Below are positions 44,850-52,282 of a stretch of DNA of 64,000 nucleotides, one piece after another (within the stretch, counting starts at the first letter, position 1; each line of letters begins with the position of its first letter). Source of the DNA: Lacihabitans sp. CCS-44 (GTDB lineage Bacteria > Bacteroidota > Bacteroidia > Cytophagales > Spirosomataceae); NCBI RefSeq assembly GCF_024343735.1, contig NZ_RJUE01000058.1, positions 1-64,000 on the forward strand. The letters are read 5' to 3'. The position numbers and the translations under genes were made by a program. The notes below the pieces were generated by a model. That model did no database searches, was not told the origin of the DNA, and saw only the letters and a program-made list of their open reading frames with translations.

Positions 44850-44955
44850 TGTCAGCCCTAACTGATGACCAATAGTATTACAAATGCTCATTTACTTCCG
44901 TCCGCCAGCCATATTGCAAATACTATGTTGGCAGCAGCTCTTTTTTAGGCCAGCC
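44850..44955 (-). repeat. attC-like imperfect palindrome after the SIR2-like gene
   Basis: On the minus strand: GGCCTAA, then CTGCTGCCAACATAGTATTT, a ~30-base loop, then TAATACTATTGGTCATCAG and TTAGGGC. The arms pair over about 19 bp with bulged bases, and the outer boxes pair at 6 of 7. GCCTAAA and GTTAGGG are one base each from the integron boxes RYYYAAC and GTTRRRY, in the expected order after the gene. A partial inverted copy lies at about 44747-44770. Confidence 0.55.
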
Positions 44956-44965
44956 AAGTTTATAT

Positions 44966-46087
44966 TCATTTAAAATCTGCATCAAAGTCTGGATTTTTCT
45001 GTTTCCATTCATTTTCGGCATCGACAAGGTCTTTGTGCCAGTCCCAAAGTTCATCCATTGTCTTAAAAGTTGAAGGTACGGGATTTGAGGCACTAAACAT
45101 TTCGTCAGGTGTCATTGGTAAAATATGTTGATGGTAACTTTCAAATGTTCTTCTTGGATTACGAGCTAACGATGAATTGAAATAATCTGTTGAATAATCG
45201 TAATGATGCGAATGTATAAAGTTATCCCATTGTTTTCGTACCTCTTGTTCTGGTCGAATATCAATTATTTCAAATTGTTCCATTGCTCTCTGATTTGAGG
45301 TACCCCAAGCTTCATTAAGAAGCTTAACTGCTTCAATATCCGTTGCAGGAGCACCATATCCAAATATTGTTACAATTTTTGTACTGTCATGATTTAGCCA
45401 ATATTTCACCCTTTCCCATTCAGTTTGAGTGAACTCATCATCGTTGTAATTTTTTTTGTGAACTGGGTATAATAATTTAGTAGGTGGATAATAATTCAAT
45501 GTTTCTTTGGAAGTCATTCCTGACGCTCCACATCTTTTATCTACACTACTGTATCCAATGGCCACATTGCCATGAAGAAAAGATATATGTGGCATATCTG
45601 CAATTTTGCAATTTCGATTATATGCTTGATATAAAAATGGATCCCAATTAAAAGTGGCAATCAAATCTCTTGGTCGTAATGATAAAACTAAATAGTCATA
45701 AATTGTTGGCTCATTTGGTAATTCCATTTGACTAAAATAGTCAAATACACGTTTCTCTATTTCTAAAATTTCACCAGAATTTGGGTTGTCGTTGTGCAAG
45801 TTGCTATATAATGTTTCGAAATTTTTAGCTTGAATGTGGTTTGGTAAAGATTCTACTATTTCATTTAGTCCGAGAAGTTCAATAAAATTGTCCATAGATG
45901 GAAGTAGTTTACCACCGATTTCTGAATTTCTTCGAGTTGATGCAATACTCGCACCAGCACCAAGAATTACGACCTGTCCGCCTCCTCCATAAACTGTGTT
46001 TATTCTATCTTGTTTTGTTTTTCCCATTTTGGTAATTCGATGTGGTTTTTTAGAGTTGCTGCCAACAAGTATATTACCGAAACTCAT
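44966..46087 (-). CDS. SIR2-like domain protein (candidate NADase defence effector)
   Basis: 373 residues, cytoplasmic. SIR2-like motifs occur in order: VVILGAGAS (residues 39-47, NAD-binding loop), TFNWDP (145-150, matching the catalytic Asn of the TTNYD motif), SFLHGN (169-174, the active-site His) and IFGYGAPATDIEAV (241-254). The C-terminal 90 residues are unassigned. SIR2-like proteins of this kind act as NAD-depleting effectors in several anti-phage systems, usually with a sensor partner. Here no known sensor (Argonaute, HerA, NLR) is adjacent; the only neighbour is an unknown 199-residue protein. Defence is inference from family and setting. Confidence 0.75.
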   Translation of the reverse strand: MSFGNILVGSNSKKPHRITKMGKTKQDRINTVYGGGGQVVILGAGASIASTRRNSEIGGKLLPSMDNFIELLGLNEIVESLPNHIQAKNFETLYSNLHNDNPNSGEILEIEKRVFDYFSQMELPNEPTIYDYLVLSLRPRDLIATFNWDPFLYQAYNRNCKIADMPHISFLHGNVAIGYSSVDKRCGASGMTSKETLNYYPPTKLLYPVHKKNYNDDEFTQTEWERVKYWLNHDSTKIVTIFGYGAPATDIEAVKLLNEAWGTSNQRAMEQFEIIDIRPEQEVRKQWDNFIHSHHYDYSTDYFNSSLARNPRRTFESYHQHILPMTPDEMFSASNPVPSTFKTMDELWDWHKDLVDAENEWKQKNPDFDADFK

Positions 46088-46342
46088 TCATGAAGTTTCG
46101 TAAATATCTTTTTTATATTTTAATTAATTTTTTAGATAAAATACTTGTAGTGAATTGTTTGTGAGGGTTGGGTAGTTTCGTGAATATTTTCATGAGAATC
46201 TTTGTGGTTCGATTAGTAATTTTTGTAGTCACGAAATATATTCTTAAAATTCTTCTTTTCCAACTTATTTGTATCAGCAATAGTTTATCCAAAAGTCTTA
46301 GTTTTTTTGCAAAGCCTTTTGTGATTATGTGGGTGTGAATTT
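46088..46342. other. Spacer upstream of the SIR2-like gene
   Basis: Very AT-rich sequence with scattered words of the TTTGTGG and CACGAAA type seen in other intergenic repeats. No gene recognised and no firm promoter. Confidence 0.4.
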
Positions 46343-46401
46343 TCTTTTTTTGTTCTAGCAGAGTCTCCGTAAGCTTAAGCCTATCGGGAGACTCTGAATG
46401 G
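46343..46401. repeat. AGAGTCTCC repeat, right copy (one hairpin)
   Basis: CAGAGTCTCC (46359-46368) pairs with GGAGACTCTG (46387-46396). Flanks (TTTTTTGTTCT before, AATGG after) match the left copy. The middle is shortened compared with the left copy. Confidence 0.8.
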
Positions 46402-46465
46402 ATTTAACAAGACACCCCGAACGGACTCAAGGGTATGTCTTTTGAATGGGTGAATTTTTCTTTGG

Positions 46466-46903
46466 CTAAATTTTGCCTTTGTAATTCGGGTCAAAATCTA
46501 CCATCCATTCAATACCATACTTGTCACGAAACATACCAAAATATGAACCCCATGGGCTGTCTGCCATGGGCATTTCTATTTGTCCACCTTCTGATAGGCC
46601 ACTAAATAATTTGTCTGCTTCCTCTTTGCTTTCTGCACTTATTGATATTTTAGACCTGTTTTCGTTTTCATTGGTTTTTCCCATAAATTCAGGCACATCA
46701 TTACCCATCAATACGTTTTGGCCAATAGGTAAAGCAATGTGCATAATTTTATTGGCTTCGGTTTCGGCTACAGGAAAATCAGGGCTTGCCATGTCCTTGA
46801 AACGCATAACATTGGCGAATTCGCCTCCAAATGCCGATTTGTAAAAATTGAATGCTTCTTCGGCATTACCGTTGAAATTAATGTAAGGATTGATCAGTGC
46901 CAT
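46466..46903 (-). CDS. VOC family (PhnB/glyoxalase-like) protein
   Basis: 145 residues: INPYINFNGNAEEAFNFYKSAFGGEF at the start and DKYGIEWMVDFDP at the end are typical of PhnB-type VOC proteins with two beta-alpha-beta-beta-beta units. Enzymatic role unknown; such proteins often travel with YCII/ECF42 genes. A decayed paralogue is at 38988-39350. A -7 element TAGGTTTG lies 28-35 bp before its start. Confidence 0.88.
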   Translation of the reverse strand: MALINPYINFNGNAEEAFNFYKSAFGGEFANVMRFKDMASPDFPVAETEANKIMHIALPIGQNVLMGNDVPEFMGKTNENENRSKISISAESKEEADKLFSGLSEGGQIEMPMADSPWGSYFGMFRDKYGIEWMVDFDPNYKGKI

Positions 46904-46930
46904 AATTTTGGTTTTAAATGGTTTATATTA

Positions 46931-46938
46931 CAAACCTA
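46931..46938 (-). promoter_or_regulatory. -7 element of the VOC protein gene
   Basis: TAGGTTTG on the minus strand matches TAnnTTTG; no clear -33. Confidence 0.45.
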
Positions 46939-46939
46939 A

Positions 46940-47293
46940 CATTTAATTACTAAAAAAAGAAGGCATAAAAGCGGCAAAAGAGAGGTTCTTTGCGTCATTG
47001 TGTTAGATGACCCTATCTCTTTAGTGATTAATGCTGTCAATTACAACCACGAATGCCAGTTTGGACTCTTTTGAAGGCTGTTTTTAGAAAGTACTAATTT
47101 CTTGTTTGCTAAAAAACTTCATGGTACTGCGAATACTTCATTTAGTCCCTTGGCTCTCCTTGTGTTCAAGCTGAATAAGTTTTAAAACACCCCCAAATAT
47201 TGAAGTTAGAATGGCTTTTCTGTCGGTGAAAGCTGTAGTTGGTCCATTCGATGAGAATATTCTTTGGATGGCGGTTTATATATTTTGTTTTTT
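46940..47293. other. Intergenic stretch between VOC gene and tRNA terminator
   Basis: No supported gene. Some words (for example GGTCCATTCGATG, AATGGCTTTTC) look like scraps of decayed coding sequence, but none could be assigned. Confidence 0.4.
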
Positions 47294-47324
47294 GCAAAAA
47301 AAGCCTCCAGAAATCTGAAGGCTT
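47294..47324 (-). terminator. Terminator of the tRNA-Arg gene
   Basis: On the minus strand AAGCCTTCAG-ATTT-CTGGAGGCTT forms a 10-bp stem with one mismatch, followed by a T-run, directly after the tRNA 3' end. Confidence 0.85.
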
Positions 47325-47325
47325 G

Positions 47326-47397
47326 TGGTCCCAAAGGGAATCGAACCCATATCTAATGTTTAGGAAACATCTATTCTATCCGTTGAACTATGGGACC
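47326..47397 (-). tRNA. tRNA-Arg (anticodon CCT)
   Basis: Acceptor stem GGTCCCA/TGGGACC pairs over 7 bp with discriminator A. The anticodon stem GATGT/ACATT holds the loop TTCCTAA, giving CCT, and the T-loop is TTCGATT. CCA is not encoded. The T-stem has one mismatch. It is followed by a terminator. A damaged second copy lies 34 bp upstream in the direction of transcription. Confidence 0.9.
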
Positions 47398-47430
47398 AGT
47401 ATTTTTATCAAACTATTATTCTATCTAAAA

Positions 47431-47497
47431 ACCCACATCTAATGTTTAGGAAACTCTCGGGGGCGACCGTCGCTTCTATCCGTTGAACTATGGGACC
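47431..47497 (-). pseudogene. Damaged tRNA-Arg copy
   Basis: The 5' half is identical to the intact tRNA (GGTCCCATAGTTCAACGGAT and AGAA), then a 20-base GC-rich block (GCGACGGTCGCCCCCGAGAG) replaces TAGATG. The anticodon loop and 3' stem (TTTCCTAAACATTAGAT) return, but the T-arm and 3' acceptor are lost. It cannot fold as a tRNA. Confidence 0.8.
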
Positions 47498-47587
47498 AAT
47501 GAAGGAATAAAGAAATACCTCTTTCGTTTTTCGGAGTGCAAATTTCGATAAATTTAAGAGAAATAAAAAGTATTCGTCTATAAAAAC

Positions 47588-47616
47588 AAAGAACCCCAGC
47601 AGAACTGGGGTCTTTG
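47588..47616. terminator. Possible bidirectional hairpin terminator
   Basis: ACCCCAG-TTCTG-CTGGGGT is a perfect 7-bp stem flanked by AAAG on one side and CTTTG on the other. It would end transcription coming from the lipoprotein gene at 47806. Confidence 0.6.
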
Positions 47617-47685
47617 CGGCATTTACCAATATGAATCAAGTTTGAAACTTGTATTCAAAGTCTTTATTTCTTCTTTGATAGCGGA

Positions 47686-47758
47686 CACTGAGCGGCACTT
47701 CGAGACCTTCGGTCGCAATTTCGTTCAGATTATATTCTGAATTTCATTGTGCTCAGTG
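47686..47758. repeat. Intergenic inverted repeat (CACTGAGC family)
   Basis: CACTGAGCGGCAC and GTGCTCAGTG face each other across about 50 bp with an inner GACC-TTC-GGTC hairpin. This resembles the CACTGAGC/TCGAAGTG elements seen between genes in many Bacteroidota. A short run of (CA)GTAACC units follows. Confidence 0.55.
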
Positions 47759-47805
47759 ACCAATTGTCAGTAACCAGTAACCAATAACCGATATTCTAAT
47801 ATAAA

Positions 47806-49134
47806 TCAATAATCTGCGTTTTGAGGATCGAAGTTGGTCCAGCCTGCTGTCCAGTCTGTTGTTCCAAATGCTCCTACGTAGGTGTTGGCTTCAAATCCTG
47901 CTGGAAGTGTTACGCCAGAGGTCAATAAAATTGAAGCTGAAATTGGCAACAAAGCTGGTTTTCCTGTCAATGAATTGTAACCAGTTAGAAGTCCCAAAGC
48001 GGAAGTTTCCAAACCAAACTGATTCTTTCTTGCGGCGTCGTTCAATTTGGTTGCATCGCCCAATACCAATCCTTTTGTGCCCATTCCGGCAAAAATCAAA
48101 CCTTTGAATTCGTTTTTGCCATCTACGAAGTTTTTCTGAGTAGCCGCATCGCCAAGCTCAAGTCCACCTTTTGGAAACGCACCCGCTACCAATGAATTGT
48201 AGATAGAAATGGCCGAGTTTCTTCTGATTCTGTAGCCCGAACGGAACTTTGCATCTGGCGTACCTTCGCCCATGATGATCGACATGTTGGCAAACATAGC
48301 TGAGGTTTGTGGCGTAGCTGCCGATCCTGAAGCGTCGTTGTCAGACTCGAAACCGTTTGAGTCAGAGCATGAACATTGGTCAGCTACTTTTGGGTCTCTG
48401 AAGCTCAAACCGTACTGTACTTTACCTGAATATCCCCAGTCTGTATCAAAGTCGTCGTCTAGGTTTTTGTATGAAATCAAGTGTTTTGCGTTTACGCTTC
48501 CACCAAACCACTCAAAACCGTCGTCTCCGTTCATAGATACTTGTACGTAGTCTATAACAGTTCCGCTACCAACGCCACCCATTGTAAGGCCGTTGATTTC
48601 TTTATCTGTTTCGAAGGCTATTCCTCCGAATTCTATTCTTACATATTTCAAAATTCCAGAGTTATCCGCAGAGGCATCTCCACCGAAAGTTGAGATATTT
48701 TCACCTTCAATAGTAGCTGGAGTTTTGTTCACTTTGTCTTTTCCAAGAAGGATAATTCCACCCCAGTCACCATAGTTTCTTGAACCTTTGGCTTGGTTTG
48801 AAGTAAATACAATCGGCTTAGCAGCAGTTCCTTCTGCTATGATTTTGCCACCTGGTTTTACTATCAAAGTAGCTTTTGTAGCTTTGTCGCCTTTGATGAT
48901 TGTGCCTGGCTCGATAGTCAAAGTAGCACCTGATTCTACATAAACAAAGCCTTCTATAAGGTATTTGTTTTTGGCATTCCAGATTGTGTTGGCGGTAAGT
49001 GAACCTTTCACGGTAATGTTTTCTCCAACCGGAATCACTTCTGTGTCGTCAGTGTCGTCAGTTCTTTCGCATGAGCTTATTGATATGCCCAATACCATTG
49101 CTGAGAGTAATAAAGTTTTAAAATTCACCTTCAT
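47806..49134 (-). CDS. Outer-membrane lipoprotein, partner of the TonB-dependent receptor
   Basis: 442 residues. Lipobox SISSC (Cys22), then an acidic linker (ERTDDTDDTE) and a beta-rich body with a right-handed beta-helix look (FVYVESGATLTIEPGTIIKGD, TLIVKPGGKIIAEGTAAKPIVFTS). The central ...DWGYSGKVQYGLSFRDPKVADQCSCSDSNGFESDND segment near residues 233-268 is rich in Asp and has a Cys-Ser-Cys. It follows the receptor gene by 33 bp, so it is probably a surface lid or binding protein for it, in the place SusD holds in sugar systems but unrelated to SusD. A Pho-type box controls the pair. Confidence 0.75.
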   Translation of the reverse strand: MKVNFKTLLLSAMVLGISISSCERTDDTDDTEVIPVGENITVKGSLTANTIWNAKNKYLIEGFVYVESGATLTIEPGTIIKGDKATKATLIVKPGGKIIAEGTAAKPIVFTSNQAKGSRNYGDWGGIILLGKDKVNKTPATIEGENISTFGGDASADNSGILKYVRIEFGGIAFETDKEINGLTMGGVGSGTVIDYVQVSMNGDDGFEWFGGSVNAKHLISYKNLDDDFDTDWGYSGKVQYGLSFRDPKVADQCSCSDSNGFESDNDASGSAATPQTSAMFANMSIIMGEGTPDAKFRSGYRIRRNSAISIYNSLVAGAFPKGGLELGDAATQKNFVDGKNEFKGLIFAGMGTKGLVLGDATKLNDAARKNQFGLETSALGLLTGYNSLTGKPALLPISASILLTSGVTLPAGFEANTYVGAFGTTDWTAGWTNFDPQNADY

Positions 49135-49167
49135 GATTTTCTTTGGTTTTGAAAAAATATAAAATAA

Positions 49168-51921
49168 TTAAAGTTTATAATTTAGTGTCAAGAAGTAGTT
49201 AGAACCTCTTTTGTACTGCTGGAAAATGCCGTCTGCGTTCGTTATTTTATTATCTCTATTGGTATCTTGAATTAGTTTGAACGATTGGTTCAAAAGGTCT
49301 TGCACGCCAGCTTTGATCTCGATGTTTTTGAATGATTTCGAAACGTTCAGGTCTATTACGTTTCTAGGCATTTCAAATACATTTGAGCTCAATACGTTGT
49401 CGCCGATTACATATATTCTTTGGCCTATTACGTTATACATTACGTTTGCTTGTACACCACTTTTAGGCTCGCTGTAGAATAAACCAGCGTTTATTAAGTA
49501 AGGCGACTGACCTTGTAAGTATCTGTTGTAGTCTGAAAGTCCACCCGCGGTTACATTTGAATAAATCAAAGAGCTATTGAAAACTCCCATCAAATTTTTT
49601 GTGATGTTTTTACGAACTTCGAGCTCAACACCTTGAGAATAAGCCGACTCAGAGTTGGCCACCGTGAAGGCTACTGTACTTCCGTTATAAAATACCGCTG
49701 CTTCTATTGGGTTTTTGAATTTCTTATAAAAAGCTCCGATCGTAATCAACTCGCCTGTACTTGGGTAAAATTCATAGCGGATGTCGAAGTTTTGGATAGT
49801 AGCTACTTTGATGTCTTTGTTTCCTCTACGGGCTACGTCAAACACGAAGTCATAGTAAGTAAATGGTGCCAACTCTCTAAATTCTGGACGGTTTACTGTT
49901 GTTCCGTATCCAAATCTCAATACGTTTTTGGCATTGAAATTATAAGTAGCATTTACCGAAGGCAAGAAACTGAAGATCGGATTGTCTACGTCAACTTTAG
50001 CACCACCACCACGCTCGCGGCTTTGTAGCATTTGTTTGTTGTATTCCTCTCTGATACCAAATGTGGCGTTAAATTTCTCATTGATAGGTAAATACAAACT
50101 TGCGAAGCCAGCAGTTAAGAAGTTTTGAGCAGTGTATTTATCGTCGAAGTTAGTTCCTTCTGAGTAATACACTCTTGAAGATCTTAGGTTTTCGTTGTCA
50201 AAGAAGCTATTTGGCTCAAGTGAAAGCAACTCATTCGTTACACGGTTAGGGTTAACCACACCAAACCAACGTGCCTTGAAATATCTGTCCTTGTATTCGG
50301 TATAAACTCCTGTTTTCAAAACTTTGTTCATGGCTTCGTTGTCAGTCTTTTTACCCAAAACCACGTCATAGTTTACAGAACCGGTAATCACATACTCGTC
50401 CATGTTAGAGTAAAAACGAGCGGCTTGTTGTAAAGTTGGAGACTCAAACTGCTGTAAGTTCATTTTGAAAGGGCTGGCAGATCCCATCTCTCTCGACGAA
50501 GTAAATCTTCTAAAATCAGGCTCTTTTCTAATGGTGTATCCCAAAGCTCCAATCCACTTCAATTTTGCTTTTTCTGAAAGTTCATGCGTGCCATTCAATT
50601 GGCTTGAGAAAATACTTTTTTGTTCGTATCTAAACGACTGGTTGAAGATTTCCAAGTTGTTTTCCAAAAGATTACCTGTACGTGTAACCGTCTCTTTAGA
50701 AGCCATTTGGTTGAATAGATTTCTAAATTCTATTTTGTTTTTTGGGCTCAAAATCAAGGCCCAGTTGGTCATCGCACCTAACCTTACGTTGTTGGCGTAT
50801 GATTGGTCAAAAAACTCGTTTGATTTGCTTCCGTCAAACAAAAATCTGTTCTGAACTACGCTTTGGTTGGTGTTTGTGTTCGAATAATTGACGTACGAAA
50901 TGTTGGTCAATTCTTTATTTCCAAAGAAAAATCTTCTACTGAAATTGATATTTGCTCTGAAATCAGGATTGATGGTTTTGCTTGAAGCACTGTAGTATGG
51001 ATTTAGGTCTCTAAAGTTTTGAATCATTTGCTCGTTAGACGCAAAGTTTATAACGTTTTTGGTGCTTGGGAATCCACTAGGGAGACTTCTGTAAGCTGCA
51101 CCAAATCCAAGGGCATCAAGATTGCTTCCTGTGTAATCTGTAGTAGTTTGTCCTGTGGCGTTTGAACGGTAACCAATGGTGAAACCAGCAGAGATGTTGT
51201 TTCCGTCAGGAACAGTTTTGGTATAAATTTTTATAGCTCCACCCGCAATATCTCCTGGCAATTCAGCTGAAGGAGATTTATAAACCATCATTCTGTCGAT
51301 AGCAGCACTTGGAATCAAGTCGAAAGAGAAAGATTTTACGTCAACCTCAGTAGAAGGTGTGATGATGTCGTTCAAAAGAACTGTGTTGTATCTCTCGTTT
51401 AATCCTCTGATTACGATGAATCTATCGTCAAAAATAGATACGCCAGGTACACGTCTAACCACTTGAGAGGCATCTCTGTCTTGTGTTTTCACGATTTGCT
51501 GAGAAGAAACCCCAACCGCAATATTTTGAATTTGTTTGATTTCCGAAATCACCGAAACTTCAGTGCCCGTCATTCTTTGGGCTTTTATCACAACGCCTTC
51601 CAGCATTTTGCTGTCGTCTTCCAAAATCGCATTTATCAATGTAGTTTTGTCTGATTCAATTCTTACGTTGTCAATTTCTCTTGGTGCAAAACCGATACTG
51701 GTGATGACGATTTTGTAGTTTCCTGCGGCTAATTTCGAGAAAACAAAGTTTCCTTCAATGTCTGTCATGGCTGCGAATGTGGTGTTGGCGATTTTTACTG
51801 TAGCTCCTATGGCTCCTTCGTTTGTAGTTTTCTCTTTTACATTTCCTTTAAGTATGCCTGACTGTGCAAAAAGTGCGGCAGAAACAAATAGTAATAATGT
51901 AGTAATTTTAAATTTGCTCAT
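49168..51921 (-). CDS. TonB-dependent outer-membrane receptor
   Basis: 917 residues. A signal peptide is cut near residue 19 (ALFAQ), followed by a carboxypeptidase-regulatory-like domain (about 22-100), the plug (QIVKTQDRDASQVVRRVPGV and FIVIRGLNERYN near residues 145-180), then the beta-barrel with a typical aromatic C-terminus (YFLTLNYKL). It imports a ligand across the outer membrane with TonB energy. The first gene of a two-gene unit with the beta-helix lipoprotein. An 11-bp-periodic TTAACA box immediately before its -7 element suggests phosphate-limited expression and an organophosphate or phosphate-linked ligand (inference). Confidence 0.9.
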   Translation of the reverse strand: MSKFKITTLLLFVSAALFAQSGILKGNVKEKTTNEGAIGATVKIANTTFAAMTDIEGNFVFSKLAAGNYKIVITSIGFAPREIDNVRIESDKTTLINAILEDDSKMLEGVVIKAQRMTGTEVSVISEIKQIQNIAVGVSSQQIVKTQDRDASQVVRRVPGVSIFDDRFIVIRGLNERYNTVLLNDIITPSTEVDVKSFSFDLIPSAAIDRMMVYKSPSAELPGDIAGGAIKIYTKTVPDGNNISAGFTIGYRSNATGQTTTDYTGSNLDALGFGAAYRSLPSGFPSTKNVINFASNEQMIQNFRDLNPYYSASSKTINPDFRANINFSRRFFFGNKELTNISYVNYSNTNTNQSVVQNRFLFDGSKSNEFFDQSYANNVRLGAMTNWALILSPKNKIEFRNLFNQMASKETVTRTGNLLENNLEIFNQSFRYEQKSIFSSQLNGTHELSEKAKLKWIGALGYTIRKEPDFRRFTSSREMGSASPFKMNLQQFESPTLQQAARFYSNMDEYVITGSVNYDVVLGKKTDNEAMNKVLKTGVYTEYKDRYFKARWFGVVNPNRVTNELLSLEPNSFFDNENLRSSRVYYSEGTNFDDKYTAQNFLTAGFASLYLPINEKFNATFGIREEYNKQMLQSRERGGGAKVDVDNPIFSFLPSVNATYNFNAKNVLRFGYGTTVNRPEFRELAPFTYYDFVFDVARRGNKDIKVATIQNFDIRYEFYPSTGELITIGAFYKKFKNPIEAAVFYNGSTVAFTVANSESAYSQGVELEVRKNITKNLMGVFNSSLIYSNVTAGGLSDYNRYLQGQSPYLINAGLFYSEPKSGVQANVMYNVIGQRIYVIGDNVLSSNVFEMPRNVIDLNVSKSFKNIEIKAGVQDLLNQSFKLIQDTNRDNKITNADGIFQQYKRGSNYFLTLNYKL

Positions 51922-51965
51922 TGGTATTTTGAATTTCTAATTTCTTGGTAATTATGATTACGCCA

Positions 51966-51973
51966 CAAAAGTA
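51966..51973 (-). promoter_or_regulatory. -7 element of the TonB receptor gene
   Basis: TACTTTTG on the minus strand matches TAnnTTTG exactly, 45 bp before the ATG. In place of a -33 element there is a three-unit TTAACA box, as expected for an activator-dependent promoter. Confidence 0.65.
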
Positions 51974-51977
51974 GAAT

Positions 51978-52010
51978 CCCAATGTTAAGAGAATGTTACG
52001 CCAATATTAA
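51978..52010 (-). promoter_or_regulatory. Candidate Pho box (three 11-bp units)
   Basis: On the minus strand the units read TTAATATTGGC, GTAACATTCTC and TTAACATTGGG, exactly 11 bp each and ending four bases before the -7 element. This is the architecture of PhoP/PhoB boxes (TTAACA repeated each 11 bp, overlapping the -35 zone). Confidence 0.6.
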
Positions 52011-52282
52011 GTTTGGATTTAGCATTATTGAAGTTCTGTAAGGTATTGATAATTAATAGATTGATTTGTTTTTTGGGCACATTCTTTTTTTGTATTTATC
52101 AGAAGGATTAGTTGTTGAAATCTATTTGTAGCATAATTGTAATGAAGTAAAAACATACATAGTGTGGTCAATTATCTTAAATCACTAATTTTTTTAGCAA
52201 AACGTACTAATTTCTTTCTCAGGTTCATTTTACAAAAAAATAAGCCTAATTTGCTAGCTTTAATTTTTACCTGATTTTAATT
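52011..52282. other. Divergent spacer before recQ
   Basis: AT-rich. Near 52241-52247 TAATTTG resembles a shortened -7 element for recQ, 35 bp before its ATG. Nothing else recognised. Confidence 0.35.

Noticed and set aside
44793-44965. CRISPR-like array from repeated ATGCTCATT and GCAAATACT words
   Set aside because: Copies are few, unevenly spaced and in mixed orientation; they fit cassette-end hairpins better. No CRISPR array or cas gene was found in the window.
47239-47442. 67-residue plus-strand frame
   Set aside because: It crosses the terminator and the intact tRNA-Arg gene on the opposite strand.
47408-47639. Two overlapping minus-strand frames of 66 and 73 residues
   Set aside because: They run through the damaged tRNA copy and a hairpin terminator; no protein-like features.
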